DNA of 64,000 nucleotides from Allomuricauda sp. TY007 (lineage in GTDB: Bacteria; Bacteroidota; Bacteroidia; Flavobacteriales; Flavobacteriaceae): positions 1 through 64,000 of the forward strand of contig NZ_WUEG01000001.1 of the NCBI RefSeq assembly GCF_010468565.1, in the 5' to 3' direction. Below are positions 52,663 through 62,177 of the stretch, one piece after another. The first letter of the stretch is position 1, and every line of letters begins with the position of its first letter. The translations under genes were made by a program, and so were the position numbers. The notes beneath the pieces were generated by a model. It was given only the letters and a program-made list of their open reading frames with translations, was not told where the DNA came from and did not search any database.

Positions 52663-54957
52663 ATGGACAACATTTATTTTTTAATTCTGGTCGCTTTGGG
52701 CATCTTAGCCATAGCAGACCTTGTTGTTGGTGTAAGCAATGATGCAGTTAACTTTCTTAATTCTGCCATAGGCTCCAAGGCCATTTCATTTAAGACCATT
52801 ATGATTGTTGCCAGCTTGGGAATTGCATGTGGTGCCATTTTCTCAAGCGGTCTTATGGAAGTTGCCAGAAAGGGTATATTTAACCCTGGCGAGTTTTACT
52901 TTGACGAAATCATGTTCATTTTTATGGCCGTGATGATAACGGACATTCTGTTGTTGGATTTCTTCAACACATTGGGAATGCCCACCTCCACCACAGTTTC
53001 CATAGTTTTCAACCTCTTGGGTGCGGCCGTGGCCATGGCCATATTAAAAATAGCGGATGTAAACGGTAGTTTCTCCGATGTTGTCAATTATATCAACACT
53101 GACAAGGCCATCGAGATAATCATTGGCATACTGTCCTCAGTGGTAATAGCCTTTACCATTGGTGCCTTTGTACAATGGGTATCAAGGGTGCTGTTATCCT
53201 ATCAATTTCAGAAAAAAGCAAAGTGGGTCGGAGCTATTTTTGCCGGAATAGCACTATCGGCGATATCCTATTTTATATTATTGAAAGGTATAAAAGGAAC
53301 TCCTTTTGCCGATCAAACCTATGGTTTTATTGGAGGTATTACAATTAAAGACTTTTTGGAGACCGAAATTTACAAGGTAGCATTGATCAACTTTGCCTTT
53401 TGGGCCCTCCTATCCTATTTACTTATCCAGTTTGCTAAAGTCAATATGTACAAAGTGATCATTGGAGTGGGAACTTTTGCCTTGGCCCTAGCTTTTGCCG
53501 GAAACGACCTTGTTAACTTTATCGGTGTACCCATCGCGGCATGGCAATCATACCAAGCATGGGTTGGTTCGGGAGTCGCGGCCTCTGAATTTAGTATGGG
53601 AATCTTGGCCACTAAAGTCGAAACCCCAACAATACTATTGTTCCTTTCCGGAATGATTATGGTGGTGACACTTTGGTTGTCCAAAAAAGCAAGATACGTG
53701 GCCGATACCGAGATAAACCTGTCCCGTGAGGGTGAGGCCAAAGAAAAGTTTCAGCCCAATTTTTTATCCAGGGGGTTGGTTAGGTTCTCCATAGGTTTAT
53801 CCACTTGGGCATCCACAGCGGTACCAAAATCTATACAGAATAAAATTGATAAGCGTTTCGAAAAACCTACCGTAAACCTATCAAAGGACAAAATACTGCA
53901 ACTACCTGCTTTTGATATGATCAGGGCATCCGTAAACTTGATGGTTGCCGGCATATTGATTTCAATTGCCACATCCTACAAATTGCCGCTATCCACCACT
54001 TATGTAACCTTTATGGTGGCCATGGGTACCTCGTTGGCCGATAGGGCATGGGGAGCAGAAAGTGCCGTATATCGTGTAGCCGGTGTACTCAACGTAATTG
54101 CTGGTTGGTTCAGTACCGCTATCATTGCTTTCTTGGCCTCTGGAGTAATTTTGGCACTCATAAGCTTTGGAAAAGGAGCAGCCATCTCCATACTATTGTT
54201 CGCCGCTATTCTCCTTTTGGTAAGAAACTATATTTCCTATAACAAAAAATCAAAGGAAATAAAGGTCGAAGATCGCTTAAGAAAAGCGGAGAGCAGCTCT
54301 ATCCAAGGAGTTATAGAAGAAAGCGCCGCCAATATTGCCAATGTAATAAAACGGAGCAATAAAATCTATACCAACTCCATCAACGGGCTTGCCAAACAAG
54401 CACTGGACTCTTTAAAAAAGAACAAGAAACAAGGCAATAAACTTGCAATGGAAATAGAAGATTTAAGGGAACATACCTTCTATTTTATCAAAAACCTGGA
54501 GGAAGCCCATATAGGTGCCAGTAATTTTTACATCAATATTATGGGATACCTGACCGATATGTCACAATCCTTGGAATATATTGGGAAGGTTAGTTACAAC
54601 CATGTCAATAACAATCACAAAAAATTAAAATATAACCAAATCAAGGAGCTAAAGGAGATCGACCATAAGTTGGAAGAAATTTTCAATAGTACCCAAAAAG
54701 CATTCGAAGAACGATCCTTTGAACAAATAGGTGTCATTTTGGACTCCAAACAAGAGCTGTATGATTTGGTTTCACAAAAAATTGACATCCAAGTATCCAG
54801 GACAAGAACCGAGGAATCGAGCCCAAAAAACACTACGCTATACTTCTCCATTTTACTCGAAACAAGGGATTTGATCACAGCCATGATGAATCTTTTGGAG
54901 CAGTATTACCGCGAACATGATAGTTCTGTTGAACCTGCCACAATAGAGATGAAATAA
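52663..54957 (+). CDS. PiT-type inorganic phosphate transporter with PhoU-like C-terminus
   Basis: A 764-residue protein. The first 530 residues are a PiT family Na+/H+-phosphate transporter with two repeat signatures (GVSNDAVNFLNSAIGSKA near 23-40 and a C-terminal counterpart around KLPLSTTYVTFMVAMGTSLADRAWG). The C-terminal 220 residues form helices like PhoU, which in other bacteria is a separate regulatory protein. The fusion could regulate transport directly. It follows the porin gene. Confidence 0.92.
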   Translation: MDNIYFLILVALGILAIADLVVGVSNDAVNFLNSAIGSKAISFKTIMIVASLGIACGAIFSSGLMEVARKGIFNPGEFYFDEIMFIFMAVMITDILLLDFFNTLGMPTSTTVSIVFNLLGAAVAMAILKIADVNGSFSDVVNYINTDKAIEIIIGILSSVVIAFTIGAFVQWVSRVLLSYQFQKKAKWVGAIFAGIALSAISYFILLKGIKGTPFADQTYGFIGGITIKDFLETEIYKVALINFAFWALLSYLLIQFAKVNMYKVIIGVGTFALALAFAGNDLVNFIGVPIAAWQSYQAWVGSGVAASEFSMGILATKVETPTILLFLSGMIMVVTLWLSKKARYVADTEINLSREGEAKEKFQPNFLSRGLVRFSIGLSTWASTAVPKSIQNKIDKRFEKPTVNLSKDKILQLPAFDMIRASVNLMVAGILISIATSYKLPLSTTYVTFMVAMGTSLADRAWGAESAVYRVAGVLNVIAGWFSTAIIAFLASGVILALISFGKGAAISILLFAAILLLVRNYISYNKKSKEIKVEDRLRKAESSSIQGVIEESAANIANVIKRSNKIYTNSINGLAKQALDSLKKNKKQGNKLAMEIEDLREHTFYFIKNLEEAHIGASNFYINIMGYLTDMSQSLEYIGKVSYNHVNNNHKKLKYNQIKELKEIDHKLEEIFNSTQKAFEERSFEQIGVILDSKQELYDLVSQKIDIQVSRTRTEESSPKNTTLYFSILLETRDLITAMMNLLEQYYREHDSSVEPATIEMK

Positions 54958-54995
54958 AATAGTACCTTTCTCATATCAACTATTAATTTTTTGGT

Positions 54996-55712
54996 ATGAG
55001 AAGGTATTGCCTTGTTCTTTTATTGGTAAGTGTATTGTTCAGTGCGCCAAGTCATGCACAATCCCTTTCTGCAGATGAAGTTCTGGAAAAGGCCATTGCG
55101 TTCCACGACCCCAACGGCAATTGGGAAAATCTAAAGACCACTTTTAAAGTGGTGATGGAAACCCCAAGCCGTCCAAAACGCACAAGCATCATTGGAGTGG
55201 ACTTTCCCAAACAAGAGTTTAGCTTGAACGTTGAGCAAAAAGGCAATTCCTATGCCTATGAATTTAACAGAGGTTCCTGCGAAATCACCTTGAACGGAAG
55301 CGAAGACTTTTCCGAAGAAGAGGCCGAAGAATTTCAACTGAATTGTGAACGTGGCAACTTTATGAAAGATTACTACACCTACCTCTACGGACTTCCCATG
55401 AAGTTGAATGACCCGGGAACACATTTAGATCCCAAAGTTTACAACAAGACTTTCAAGGGCAAAAAATATGTGGTTTTAAAAGTTACCTACGATGCTGAAG
55501 TAGGCACCGATACATGGTATTTTTATTTTGACCCAACAACCTACGCCATGGAAGTCTATCAATTTTTTCACGATGAAAGTAAAAATGATGGTGAATATAT
55601 CCTTTTGACTGGATTAGAGGAAATCAACGGTATAAAAATGCCCAAAACAAGAGCATGGTACCTTAATAAGGGTGATAAGTATTTAGGCACTGATACCCTG
55701 GAAAAAATTTAA
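54996..55712 (+). CDS. secreted DUF6503/LolA-like protein
   Basis: A 238-residue protein with a signal peptide (to about 21, SHAQS). Repeated beta strands (VVLKVTYDAEVGTDTWYFYFDP, EVYQFFHDE) resemble the half-barrel of LolA/LppX-like or DUF6503 proteins. One Cys pair (GSCEIT and LNCERG) may form a disulfide. Its function is unknown. It is two codons upstream of the GH130-type gene, so co-transcribed. Confidence 0.82.
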   Translation: MRRYCLVLLLVSVLFSAPSHAQSLSADEVLEKAIAFHDPNGNWENLKTTFKVVMETPSRPKRTSIIGVDFPKQEFSLNVEQKGNSYAYEFNRGSCEITLNGSEDFSEEEAEEFQLNCERGNFMKDYYTYLYGLPMKLNDPGTHLDPKVYNKTFKGKKYVVLKVTYDAEVGTDTWYFYFDPTTYAMEVYQFFHDESKNDGEYILLTGLEEINGIKMPKTRAWYLNKGDKYLGTDTLEKI

Positions 55713-55717
55713 TATTG

Positions 55718-56824
55718 ATGAGAACAACGTATTTTCAATTGTGCATTCTTTTATTTACATGCACTGGCCTGTTTTCCCAAAACAAAGAAAAAGATTGGAT
55801 GTTGGGGCCATTTGAACGCCCCAAAAATGCCCAGCCTATTTTACAGAAAGATAGTACATCTACCTTTAAAGACCCCATAACGCAAAAAATCGTCCATTGG
55901 GAATCCATGGCCACGTTTAACCCAGCAGCTATTGCCAAAAACGATTCCATTTATGTGCTATACCGGGCCGAAGAAAAATTGGGGGAGAAAGAAATCGGTG
56001 GGCACCGTTCCCGAATTGGAATGGCCACTTCGGCGGATGGTACTTTCTACAACAAATGGCCACAACCTGTATTTTACCCAAAAAACGACAATCAAAAAAT
56101 TAATGAATGGCCAGGCGGTATTGAAGACCCACGCATAGTTGAGACAGAAGATGGATTGTATGTTCTTACCTATACACAATGGAACCGTAAAGTCCCCAAG
56201 CTTGCCGTTGCCACCTCAAAAGATTTAATACATTGGGAAAAGCATGGACCGGTATTCCAAAACTATAAAAATGGTGTTTATCACGAAAAAGAAACCAAAT
56301 CGGGAGCCATTGTAACAGCACTTAAGGATGGTAAACTGGTTGCTGCAAAGATTGATGGTAAATATTGGATGTACTATGGTGTGCCCCATATTTGGCTGGC
56401 CACATCAACCAATATGATAGATTGGGAGCCCGTGGAAACCTACGAAGGCAAACTGGCGCCTGTTTTAAGCCCTAGGCCCGGTTATTTCGATTCTTGGCTA
56501 GTGGAAGCAGGTCCACCTCCACTACTAACAGATAATGGTATTGTGGTGCTCTACAACGCAGGGAATTCACAAAATATTGGAGTAAAGGAGCTTGGAAATC
56601 GAATCTATACAGGAGGGCAGGCCCTTTTTGATGCCCAAGAACCTTGGAAGCTATTGGACCGTACCGAGAAACCTTTTATAAAACCCGAATTGCCTTTTGA
56701 AAAATCAGGCCAATATAAAGATGGTACTACCTTTCTGGAGGGCTTGGTACTCTTCAAAAATGTTTGGTATCTGTATTACGGAACGGCAGATAGCATGGTA
56801 GGGGTGGTTACCGCAAGAAAATAG
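55718..56824 (+). CDS. secreted GH130 family glycosidase/phosphorylase
   Basis: A protein of about 368 residues with a signal peptide (to about 22, LFSQN). The five-bladed propeller pattern of GH130 is visible: FNPAAI, RIGMATSADG, IEDPRIVETEDGLYVLTYT with the catalytic Asp, VATSKDLIHWEKHG, then VEAGPPPLLTDNGIVVLYN. Family members act on beta-mannosides, either as phosphorylases or hydrolases. The signal peptide favours hydrolysis outside the cytoplasm. ATG 55718 is preferred over TTG 55715. Confidence 0.9.
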   Translation: MRTTYFQLCILLFTCTGLFSQNKEKDWMLGPFERPKNAQPILQKDSTSTFKDPITQKIVHWESMATFNPAAIAKNDSIYVLYRAEEKLGEKEIGGHRSRIGMATSADGTFYNKWPQPVFYPKNDNQKINEWPGGIEDPRIVETEDGLYVLTYTQWNRKVPKLAVATSKDLIHWEKHGPVFQNYKNGVYHEKETKSGAIVTALKDGKLVAAKIDGKYWMYYGVPHIWLATSTNMIDWEPVETYEGKLAPVLSPRPGYFDSWLVEAGPPPLLTDNGIVVLYNAGNSQNIGVKELGNRIYTGGQALFDAQEPWKLLDRTEKPFIKPELPFEKSGQYKDGTTFLEGLVLFKNVWYLYYGTADSMVGVVTARK

Positions 56825-56826
56825 CG

Positions 56827-57411
56827 CTATCTGTAAAAATTCATTTCATCCATATATTTCCAAACGGAATGCGGGAGCATGGGACGAACATTTTTACCTG
56901 CTTTGTGTGCTTTGCGGATAAAAGTCGATGATATTTCCATGATGGGCGCATCCACCTTGGTAATTTTTGGGTGTCCCTTAAATTGATGCTCAATATTACC
57001 GTCCGAAACTCTAGGATACACATAAATGGAATAATGTTCCAAAATAGCCTCGTAGTTCTTCCATTTATGGAAGCTTTTTAGATTGTCTTCCCCCATAATC
57101 AGCGAAAATTGATGGTCTTTTCCGTATTTGTCATCCAAATGGGCCAGGGTATTGGTGGTATAATTGGGCTGGGGAAGATCAAACTCTATTTTACTGGGTT
57201 TTAACTTGGGGTAATCCTGAACCGCTTCGAACACCATTTGATAACGGTGGTTATTCTCCAAAAGGGATTGCTTCACCTTAAACGGGCTTTGTGGGGTAAT
57301 TACGAACCAAACCTCATCCAGATCGGAAAACTCCACCAGATGGTTCGCCAAGACCAAATGGCCTATGTGTATAGGGTTAAAGGTCCCAAAAAAGAGCCCT
57401 ACCTTTTTCAT
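56827..57411 (-). CDS. nadD: nicotinate-nucleotide adenylyltransferase
   Basis: A 194-residue enzyme that adenylylates nicotinate mononucleotide in NAD synthesis. The nucleotidyltransferase motif GTFNPIHIGHL is at residues 9-19, and ISSTFIR near the C-terminus is the second ATP-binding motif. It is the last gene of the yicC-gmk-nadD operon, three bases after gmk. It converges with the GH130 gene. Confidence 0.95.
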   Translation of the reverse strand: MKKVGLFFGTFNPIHIGHLVLANHLVEFSDLDEVWFVITPQSPFKVKQSLLENNHRYQMVFEAVQDYPKLKPSKIEFDLPQPNYTTNTLAHLDDKYGKDHQFSLIMGEDNLKSFHKWKNYEAILEHYSIYVYPRVSDGNIEHQFKGHPKITKVDAPIMEISSTFIRKAHKAGKNVRPMLPHSVWKYMDEMNFYR

Positions 57412-57414
57412 GTT

Positions 57415-58011
57415 CTAATCTTCTTTAGGGGGCATCTCGGCCCCAACAAATTCGGCGACCAATCTATGGGCCTCATTAAGAGCTACATCGAGGTCGTAGT
57501 TCTTGATGATTTTATCAAACTGAGGGGCTGTGGCCAGCTCCACGGATGCCTTGGCAATCCGCATATTGATTTTATCATCGCTTTCGGTACTTCTTTTTTT
57601 CAGTCTGATTTTAAGTTCATCAACACTGGGAGGTTTTACAAAAACGGCCAATGTTTTCTCCGGAAACTTCTTTTTAATTCTAAGTCCGCCAGAAACATCA
57701 ATATCAAAAATCACGTTTTTCCCTTCGGCCCAAAGACGCTCTACTTCACTTTTAAGAGTACCATAAAAATTATCCCGGTACACTTCTTCCCATTCCAAAA
57801 AATCACCGTCTTTGATGTGCCTTTTAAATTGGGAAACCGACATAAAGTAATAATTAACCCCATTCTTTTCCTTTCCCCTTCGAGGGCGGGAAGTTGCTGA
57901 TATGGAAAACGCCAAGTTCAGTTCTGGCTGATCCAGTAGATACTTCACAATCGTAGTTTTCCCACTACCTGAGGGTGCCGAGAAAATAATAAGTTTACCG
58001 CCTTCTGTCAT
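57415..58011 (-). CDS. gmk: guanylate kinase
   Basis: A 198-residue kinase converting GMP to GDP. The P-loop SAPSGSGKTT is at 10-19 and the GMP-binding SATSRPRRGKE follows. Residues VFDIDVSGG form the Walker B region (IFDIDVSGG in this protein). Its ATG overlaps the YicC stop by four bases (ATGA), and nadD follows three bases after its stop. Confidence 0.96.
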   Translation of the reverse strand: MTEGGKLIIFSAPSGSGKTTIVKYLLDQPELNLAFSISATSRPRRGKEKNGVNYYFMSVSQFKRHIKDGDFLEWEEVYRDNFYGTLKSEVERLWAEGKNVIFDIDVSGGLRIKKKFPEKTLAVFVKPPSVDELKIRLKKRSTESDDKINMRIAKASVELATAPQFDKIIKNYDLDVALNEAHRLVAEFVGAEMPPKED

Positions 58012-58865
58012 AATACATTGAGCATTTGTTCCTTTATTTTTTCCAGTTCATCCTTCATCTGTACCACCAATTGTTGCATGGGTGCATAATTGGCCTTGGA
58101 ACCAATGGTATTGATCTCTCTCCCTATTTCTTGGGAAATGAAACCTAATTTTTTGCCATTGGAGTCATCGGAATTTAAGGTGGTCTCAAAATATTTTAGG
58201 TGGTTCGCCAGGCGAACCTTTTCTTCTGTGATATCGTACTTTTCAAGATAATAGATCAGTTCCTGTTCAAATCTATTGGCATCCAATTCCACTTTAAGAT
58301 CGGCCACCGCTTTGTCCAATCGCTCCCTTACCGTTCCCAAGCGCTCAGGGTCCATGGCTTTTACGGCTTCCAAAAGTTCGTTTAAATTCTTCAACCTGGC
58401 CACAAAATCGGCTTCCAGCACCTTTCCTTCTTCATTTCGGAACTCAACAATTTTGGAAAGGGCTTCGTCCATGGCTTCGATTATCGCCTTGTACTCCTCT
58501 TCGTCAATATCGTCCTTATCGGTTTTGAGGGTATCGGGCATGCGCAATGCCATTTCCATCAATTTTATATCGTCGCCCTTGACAATATCGGCCAATTGTT
58601 CCATATAATTCTTTACCACACCTTTGTTGACCTCTGCTGTAGTTTCCTCTCCCGTAATTTCAACATAAAGGTTAAAGTCTACCTTGCCCCTGTTCAAGGC
58701 ACCAGCGATCATTTTGCGCAATTCCAGTTCCTTTTCCCTATAGAATTGGGGAAGTCTGGCATTGATATCCAAACTCTTGCTGTTGAGCGATTTGAGCTCA
58801 ATGGTTATTTTTTTGGAAGGAAGCTGAACTACATGCTTCCCATAGCCTGTCATGGATTGAATCAT
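58008..58865 (-). CDS. YicC/YloC family endoribonuclease
   Basis: A 285-residue protein starting MIQSMTGYGKH, the family's hallmark start; an in-frame TTG at 58898 overlaps a TACCTTTG -7 box and is rejected. The C-terminal NRFEQELIYYLEKYDITEE and KKLGFISQEIGREINTIGSKAN motifs are the conserved YicC domains. Family members cleave RNA. It is the first gene of the operon with gmk and nadD. Confidence 0.94.
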   Translation of the reverse strand: MIQSMTGYGKHVVQLPSKKITIELKSLNSKSLDINARLPQFYREKELELRKMIAGALNRGKVDFNLYVEITGEETTAEVNKGVVKNYMEQLADIVKGDDIKLMEMALRMPDTLKTDKDDIDEEEYKAIIEAMDEALSKIVEFRNEEGKVLEADFVARLKNLNELLEAVKAMDPERLGTVRERLDKAVADLKVELDANRFEQELIYYLEKYDITEEKVRLANHLKYFETTLNSDDSNGKKLGFISQEIGREINTIGSKANYAPMQQLVVQMKDELEKIKEQMLNVL

Positions 58866-58950
58866 ATATAAATGATAAATTTTGCCAAAGGTAACCAAAA
58901 TAGGTTTTGGCTCTTGGAGATTCTGTATCAGTAAAATAGTAATAAGGGAG

Positions 58951-59706
58951 CTAATCCAGCTCCCTCACCCAAATATTTCTATAACTGACCCTGCTGTTGT
59001 CGCCATGATCTTGAAGCCTAAGTGGCCCTTTGCCGTGTGGTGGGTTTTTGGGCCAACCAATGTAAGGGGTGGTTCCTTTTATCTCCACATGATCTTGAAT
59101 CAACACACCATTGTGGATTACCGTTAAGGTTCCAGATTTCACTTTTTGCCCCTTCTCAAACTCGGGAGCATGGTAAATTATATCGTAGGTGTTCCATTCT
59201 CCTGTAGGTACAGATGCCATGGCCAAAGGCACATGTTGTTTGTAAATAGAACCTACTTGACCGTTAACGTAAGTGTCGTTATCGTTGTTGTCCAGTACTT
59301 GGACTTCATACAAACCATTTAAAAATACGCCACTATTACCTCTGTTTTGACCATCGCGTTGTACTTCTGCGGGTGATTTCCATTCGATATGAAGCTGGAT
59401 ACTTCCAAAGTTTTGCTTGGTCTGAATGTCTCCTGTCCTATCGTTCACCGTCATGCTACCATCCTTGTTCAATATCCATTTGGCGGCAGTGCTGTCCACA
59501 GAACTGATCCACTTGTCCAAGGAGGTGCCATCAAAAAGTACAATGGCATCGCTTGGTGGGGCTCCATCTTCGCCAGGGGTCACTTTTGGTGGTACGGGTT
59601 TATAAAATTCGGTTTCTTCTGGCGTAGTTGGTTCTACTTCTTGCCCAAATGTGAACAGCCCCATTGAAAATGTCATCAACGTAAGGGCAATCTTGATTCT
59701 ATTCAT
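58951..59706 (-). CDS. secreted DUF1080 (3-keto-disaccharide hydrolase-like) protein 1
   Basis: A 251-residue protein with a signal peptide (to about 21, FTFGQ). The DUF1080 pattern includes IVLFDGTSLDKWIS, NRGNSGVFLNGLYEVQVLDN and a final LRLQDHGDNSRVSYRNIWVREL. The fold is a concanavalin-like sandwich. Recent work on this family links it to cleavage of 3-keto-glycosides. It is next to a paralogue and a TIM-barrel isomerase on the same strand, at the end of the cluster. Confidence 0.92.
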   Translation of the reverse strand: MNRIKIALTLMTFSMGLFTFGQEVEPTTPEETEFYKPVPPKVTPGEDGAPPSDAIVLFDGTSLDKWISSVDSTAAKWILNKDGSMTVNDRTGDIQTKQNFGSIQLHIEWKSPAEVQRDGQNRGNSGVFLNGLYEVQVLDNNDNDTYVNGQVGSIYKQHVPLAMASVPTGEWNTYDIIYHAPEFEKGQKVKSGTLTVIHNGVLIQDHVEIKGTTPYIGWPKNPPHGKGPLRLQDHGDNSRVSYRNIWVRELD

Positions 59707-59707
59707 T

Positions 59708-60454
59708 TTAAAGTTCTTTTATTTTGATATTTCTGTAGGCTACCACATCTCCATGGTCTTGTAATCCAATTTTGCCTGTTTTAAAGGCTGCAAAATCTTC
59801 CCAATCGGCAAATTTTGAATTGGCCACCAGCTTGTCCCATTCTGGGCCTTGCACTGGAAACTCAACTATCTTGGTCCCATTCAAAACTACATGGCCTTGG
59901 TTGGTTTTGTGATTGATCATCAATTCCACGGAATTCCATTCCCCTGCAGGCTTCACCACATTTTCCGATGGAGGGATTATATCGTACAAAGAACCTGCCA
60001 ATCGGTCTTCCCCATTTTGTGCATCAGGATGTCTTTCATCGTCCAAAACCTGTATTTCTGGTCCGGTTAAGTAAGGTTGTCCGTATTTTTCATCTTCTTT
60101 CACTCCCCAAAAGAAACCGCTGTTTCCGCCTTCGGCAATTTTCCAATCCATGGTAAGCACAAAATCGGTAAACTCTTCATCCGTCACCAAGTTATAGTTG
60201 GCACCTTCGGGCCGCTCCTCTGGCGGATAAAAAACCATGGCGCCATCTTCGAGTTTCCAAGGTTCGGTAACTTCTCCTCCATTGTACATGTGCCAACCAT
60301 CAAAACTGGTTCCATCGAACAAAGTAATCCACTCAGATTCCTCTTCTTCAACCATCTCGGTTACCTCTTCTACAGCTTCTTCCTTAGTTTCTTTTGATTT
60401 GTCCTTACATGCAAAAGCAATGGCAAGGGCTACGAATAATATCGATTTTCTCAT
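59708..60454 (-). CDS. DUF1080 (3-keto-disaccharide hydrolase-like) lipoprotein 2
   Basis: A 248-residue predicted lipoprotein (LAIAFACK lipobox near residue 16) with a Glu-rich linker. Its DUF1080 domain has WITLFDGTSFDGWHMYNGG, GNSGFFWGVKEDEKYG and a terminal IGLQDHGDVVAYRNIKIKEL. It is a paralogue of the neighbouring gene but contains the longer active-site loop variant. Its start overlaps the isomerase gene stop by four bases. Confidence 0.92.
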   Translation of the reverse strand: MRKSILFVALAIAFACKDKSKETKEEAVEEVTEMVEEEESEWITLFDGTSFDGWHMYNGGEVTEPWKLEDGAMVFYPPEERPEGANYNLVTDEEFTDFVLTMDWKIAEGGNSGFFWGVKEDEKYGQPYLTGPEIQVLDDERHPDAQNGEDRLAGSLYDIIPPSENVVKPAGEWNSVELMINHKTNQGHVVLNGTKIVEFPVQGPEWDKLVANSKFADWEDFAAFKTGKIGLQDHGDVVAYRNIKIKEL

Positions 60455-61503
60455 AATCCCAATATGTTTTTAAGTTTTTCTTTATCAGTTTCAGCACCTG
60501 CAAAATCGTCAAAAGTTTTTGTGGTGGCCTCTATAATGTGATCTTGTATAAATTTTGCTCCCTCACGAGCACCTTGTTCTGGACTTTTTATGCAGCATTC
60601 CCATTCCATTACGGCCCAAACATCGCAACCGTACTGGGTCAATTTGGAGAAAATGGTCTTAAAATCTATCTGACCATCGCCTAAGGAACGGTACCTCCCT
60701 GCTCTATCGCCCCAATCGTTGTACCCGCCAAAGGCTCCTTTTTTGCCCGTTGGGTTAAATTCTGAATCCTTTACGTGGAACGATTTGATAAACTCGTGGT
60801 AATGATCGATATAGGTAATGTAATCCAATTGCTGCAATACAAAATGGCTTGGATCGTACAGAATGTTCACTCTTTTGTGATTACCAGTTGCTTCCAAAAA
60901 GCGCTCGAAGGTATCCCCATCGTGGAGATCTTCGCCAGGGTGGATTTCGTAACATACATCTACACCTTCTTCATCAAAATGGTTTAGGATGGGCATCCAG
61001 CGGTTCGCCAACTCCTCAAAGCCCATCTCTACCAAGCCAGCTGGTCGTTGTGGCCATGGGTGGGCCGTGTGCCAAAGCAATGACCCAGAAAATGTGGCAT
61101 GCGCGTTAAGTCCCAACCTTCGGCTTGCTGTCGCGGCCTTTTTTACGGTCTCAATGGCCCACTTGGTACGCTCCTTGGGTTTTCCGTGCAATGCTTCGGG
61201 CGCAAAGTTGTCGAACATAATATCGTAAGCGGGATGCACTGCTACCAATTGCCCTTGCAAGTGGGTGGATAGTTCTGTGATCTCCAATCCGTACGAATTG
61301 ACCTTTCCTTTTAACTCGTCGCAATAATCTTGGCTTTCGGCCGCTTTGTCCAAGTCTATCAGGAAGGATTCCCAAGTTGGTATTTGAATTCCTTTGTACC
61401 CCAAATCCGAGGCCCATTTACACATACCGTCCAAGGTATTGAACGGAGCTTTACTGTCCACAAATTGCGCCAAGAACACGGCTGGTCCTTTAATTGTTTT
61501 CAT
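60451..61503 (-). CDS. sugar phosphate isomerase/epimerase (xylose-isomerase-like TIM barrel)
   Basis: A protein of about 350 residues starting at ATG 61503 (a TTG-type upstream extension to 61536 is less likely). Metal-binding residues of the AP-endonuclease-2/IolE fold are visible: CYEIHPGEDLHD, LYDPSHFVLQQ, SFHVKDSEF and VMEWECC. It may isomerise or epimerise 3-keto sugars or inositol-like substrates. It overlaps the DUF1080 lipoprotein gene by four bases. Confidence 0.92.
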   Translation of the reverse strand: MKTIKGPAVFLAQFVDSKAPFNTLDGMCKWASDLGYKGIQIPTWESFLIDLDKAAESQDYCDELKGKVNSYGLEITELSTHLQGQLVAVHPAYDIMFDNFAPEALHGKPKERTKWAIETVKKAATASRRLGLNAHATFSGSLLWHTAHPWPQRPAGLVEMGFEELANRWMPILNHFDEEGVDVCYEIHPGEDLHDGDTFERFLEATGNHKRVNILYDPSHFVLQQLDYITYIDHYHEFIKSFHVKDSEFNPTGKKGAFGGYNDWGDRAGRYRSLGDGQIDFKTIFSKLTQYGCDVWAVMEWECCIKSPEQGAREGAKFIQDHIIEATTKTFDDFAGAETDKEKLKNILGL

Positions 61504-61665
61504 TGAATTTAATTTTAAGAAATTTGGAAATCCCAATTTAATTGGGATTTATCCTCTATATTTAAGAAAAAAACTATGCTAATTTTATGTCTCATGTAGT
61601 AAGACATAAATATAGGGATTCATTAACAATTAAAACAGCTTAGAGTTTTTTTTTAAACACTACTT

Positions 61666-62130
61666 ATGGAAAATGCTTCTGCCCGAAATCTGTGGGGCGA
61701 CTTTTTGGATGCCCATTTGGAATTTGCTTCTGAAGATGCGCCCAAAGTGATTCATTTTTGTGATAATGAAAAAGATGCCGATCTGTGTGCCGATTTGGTT
61801 TGCAAAGAAATCAAAAGGGCCACTACCCATTCTTTAAAAGGGATTCAACTACGCAATGAAGCTTTGCCCAAAATCGGAGATTTTTACGTGGTTACCGATT
61901 GGGAGGGCAATGCCAAGTGCGTTATTCGTACCACTGCCGTTAAACTACTGCCCTTTTTTAGTATTCGGGAAGAGCATGCTCGCCTAGAGGGCGAGGGGGA
62001 TAAAAGTTTGGAACACTGGAAAAAAACACATTGGGACCATTACACCCGTGAACTTTCTGAACTAGGCACAAAACCTACCGAGAGTATGATCGTGGTTTTT
62101 GAGGAATTTGAGATGCTTTATAAAAAATGA
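61666..62130 (+). CDS. ASCH domain protein
   Basis: A 154-residue ASCH (PUA-like) protein. KRATTHSLKG, IGDFYVVTDWEGNAKCVIRTT and FFSIREEHARLEGEGDKSLEHWKKTHWDHYTRE give the beta-barrel and cleft residues of this fold. Such proteins bind RNA or hydrolyse modified nucleosides. It is inserted on the opposite strand between two members of the sugar cluster, so it is probably independent of them. Confidence 0.9.
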   Translation: MENASARNLWGDFLDAHLEFASEDAPKVIHFCDNEKDADLCADLVCKEIKRATTHSLKGIQLRNEALPKIGDFYVVTDWEGNAKCVIRTTAVKLLPFFSIREEHARLEGEGDKSLEHWKKTHWDHYTRELSELGTKPTESMIVVFEEFEMLYKK

Positions 62131-62166
62131 TGGCCGCCCATAGGGCAGCCATCATGTCTAATTTTT
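62127..62166 (+). terminator. hairpin after ASCH gene
   Basis: ATGATGGCCGCCC, loop ATA, GGGCAGCCATCAT (62127-62154, one mismatch), with a T-run at 62161-62166 a few bases beyond. It overlaps the stop codon and lies between convergent genes. Confidence 0.6.
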
Positions 62167-62177
62167 AGGTCCATAGA

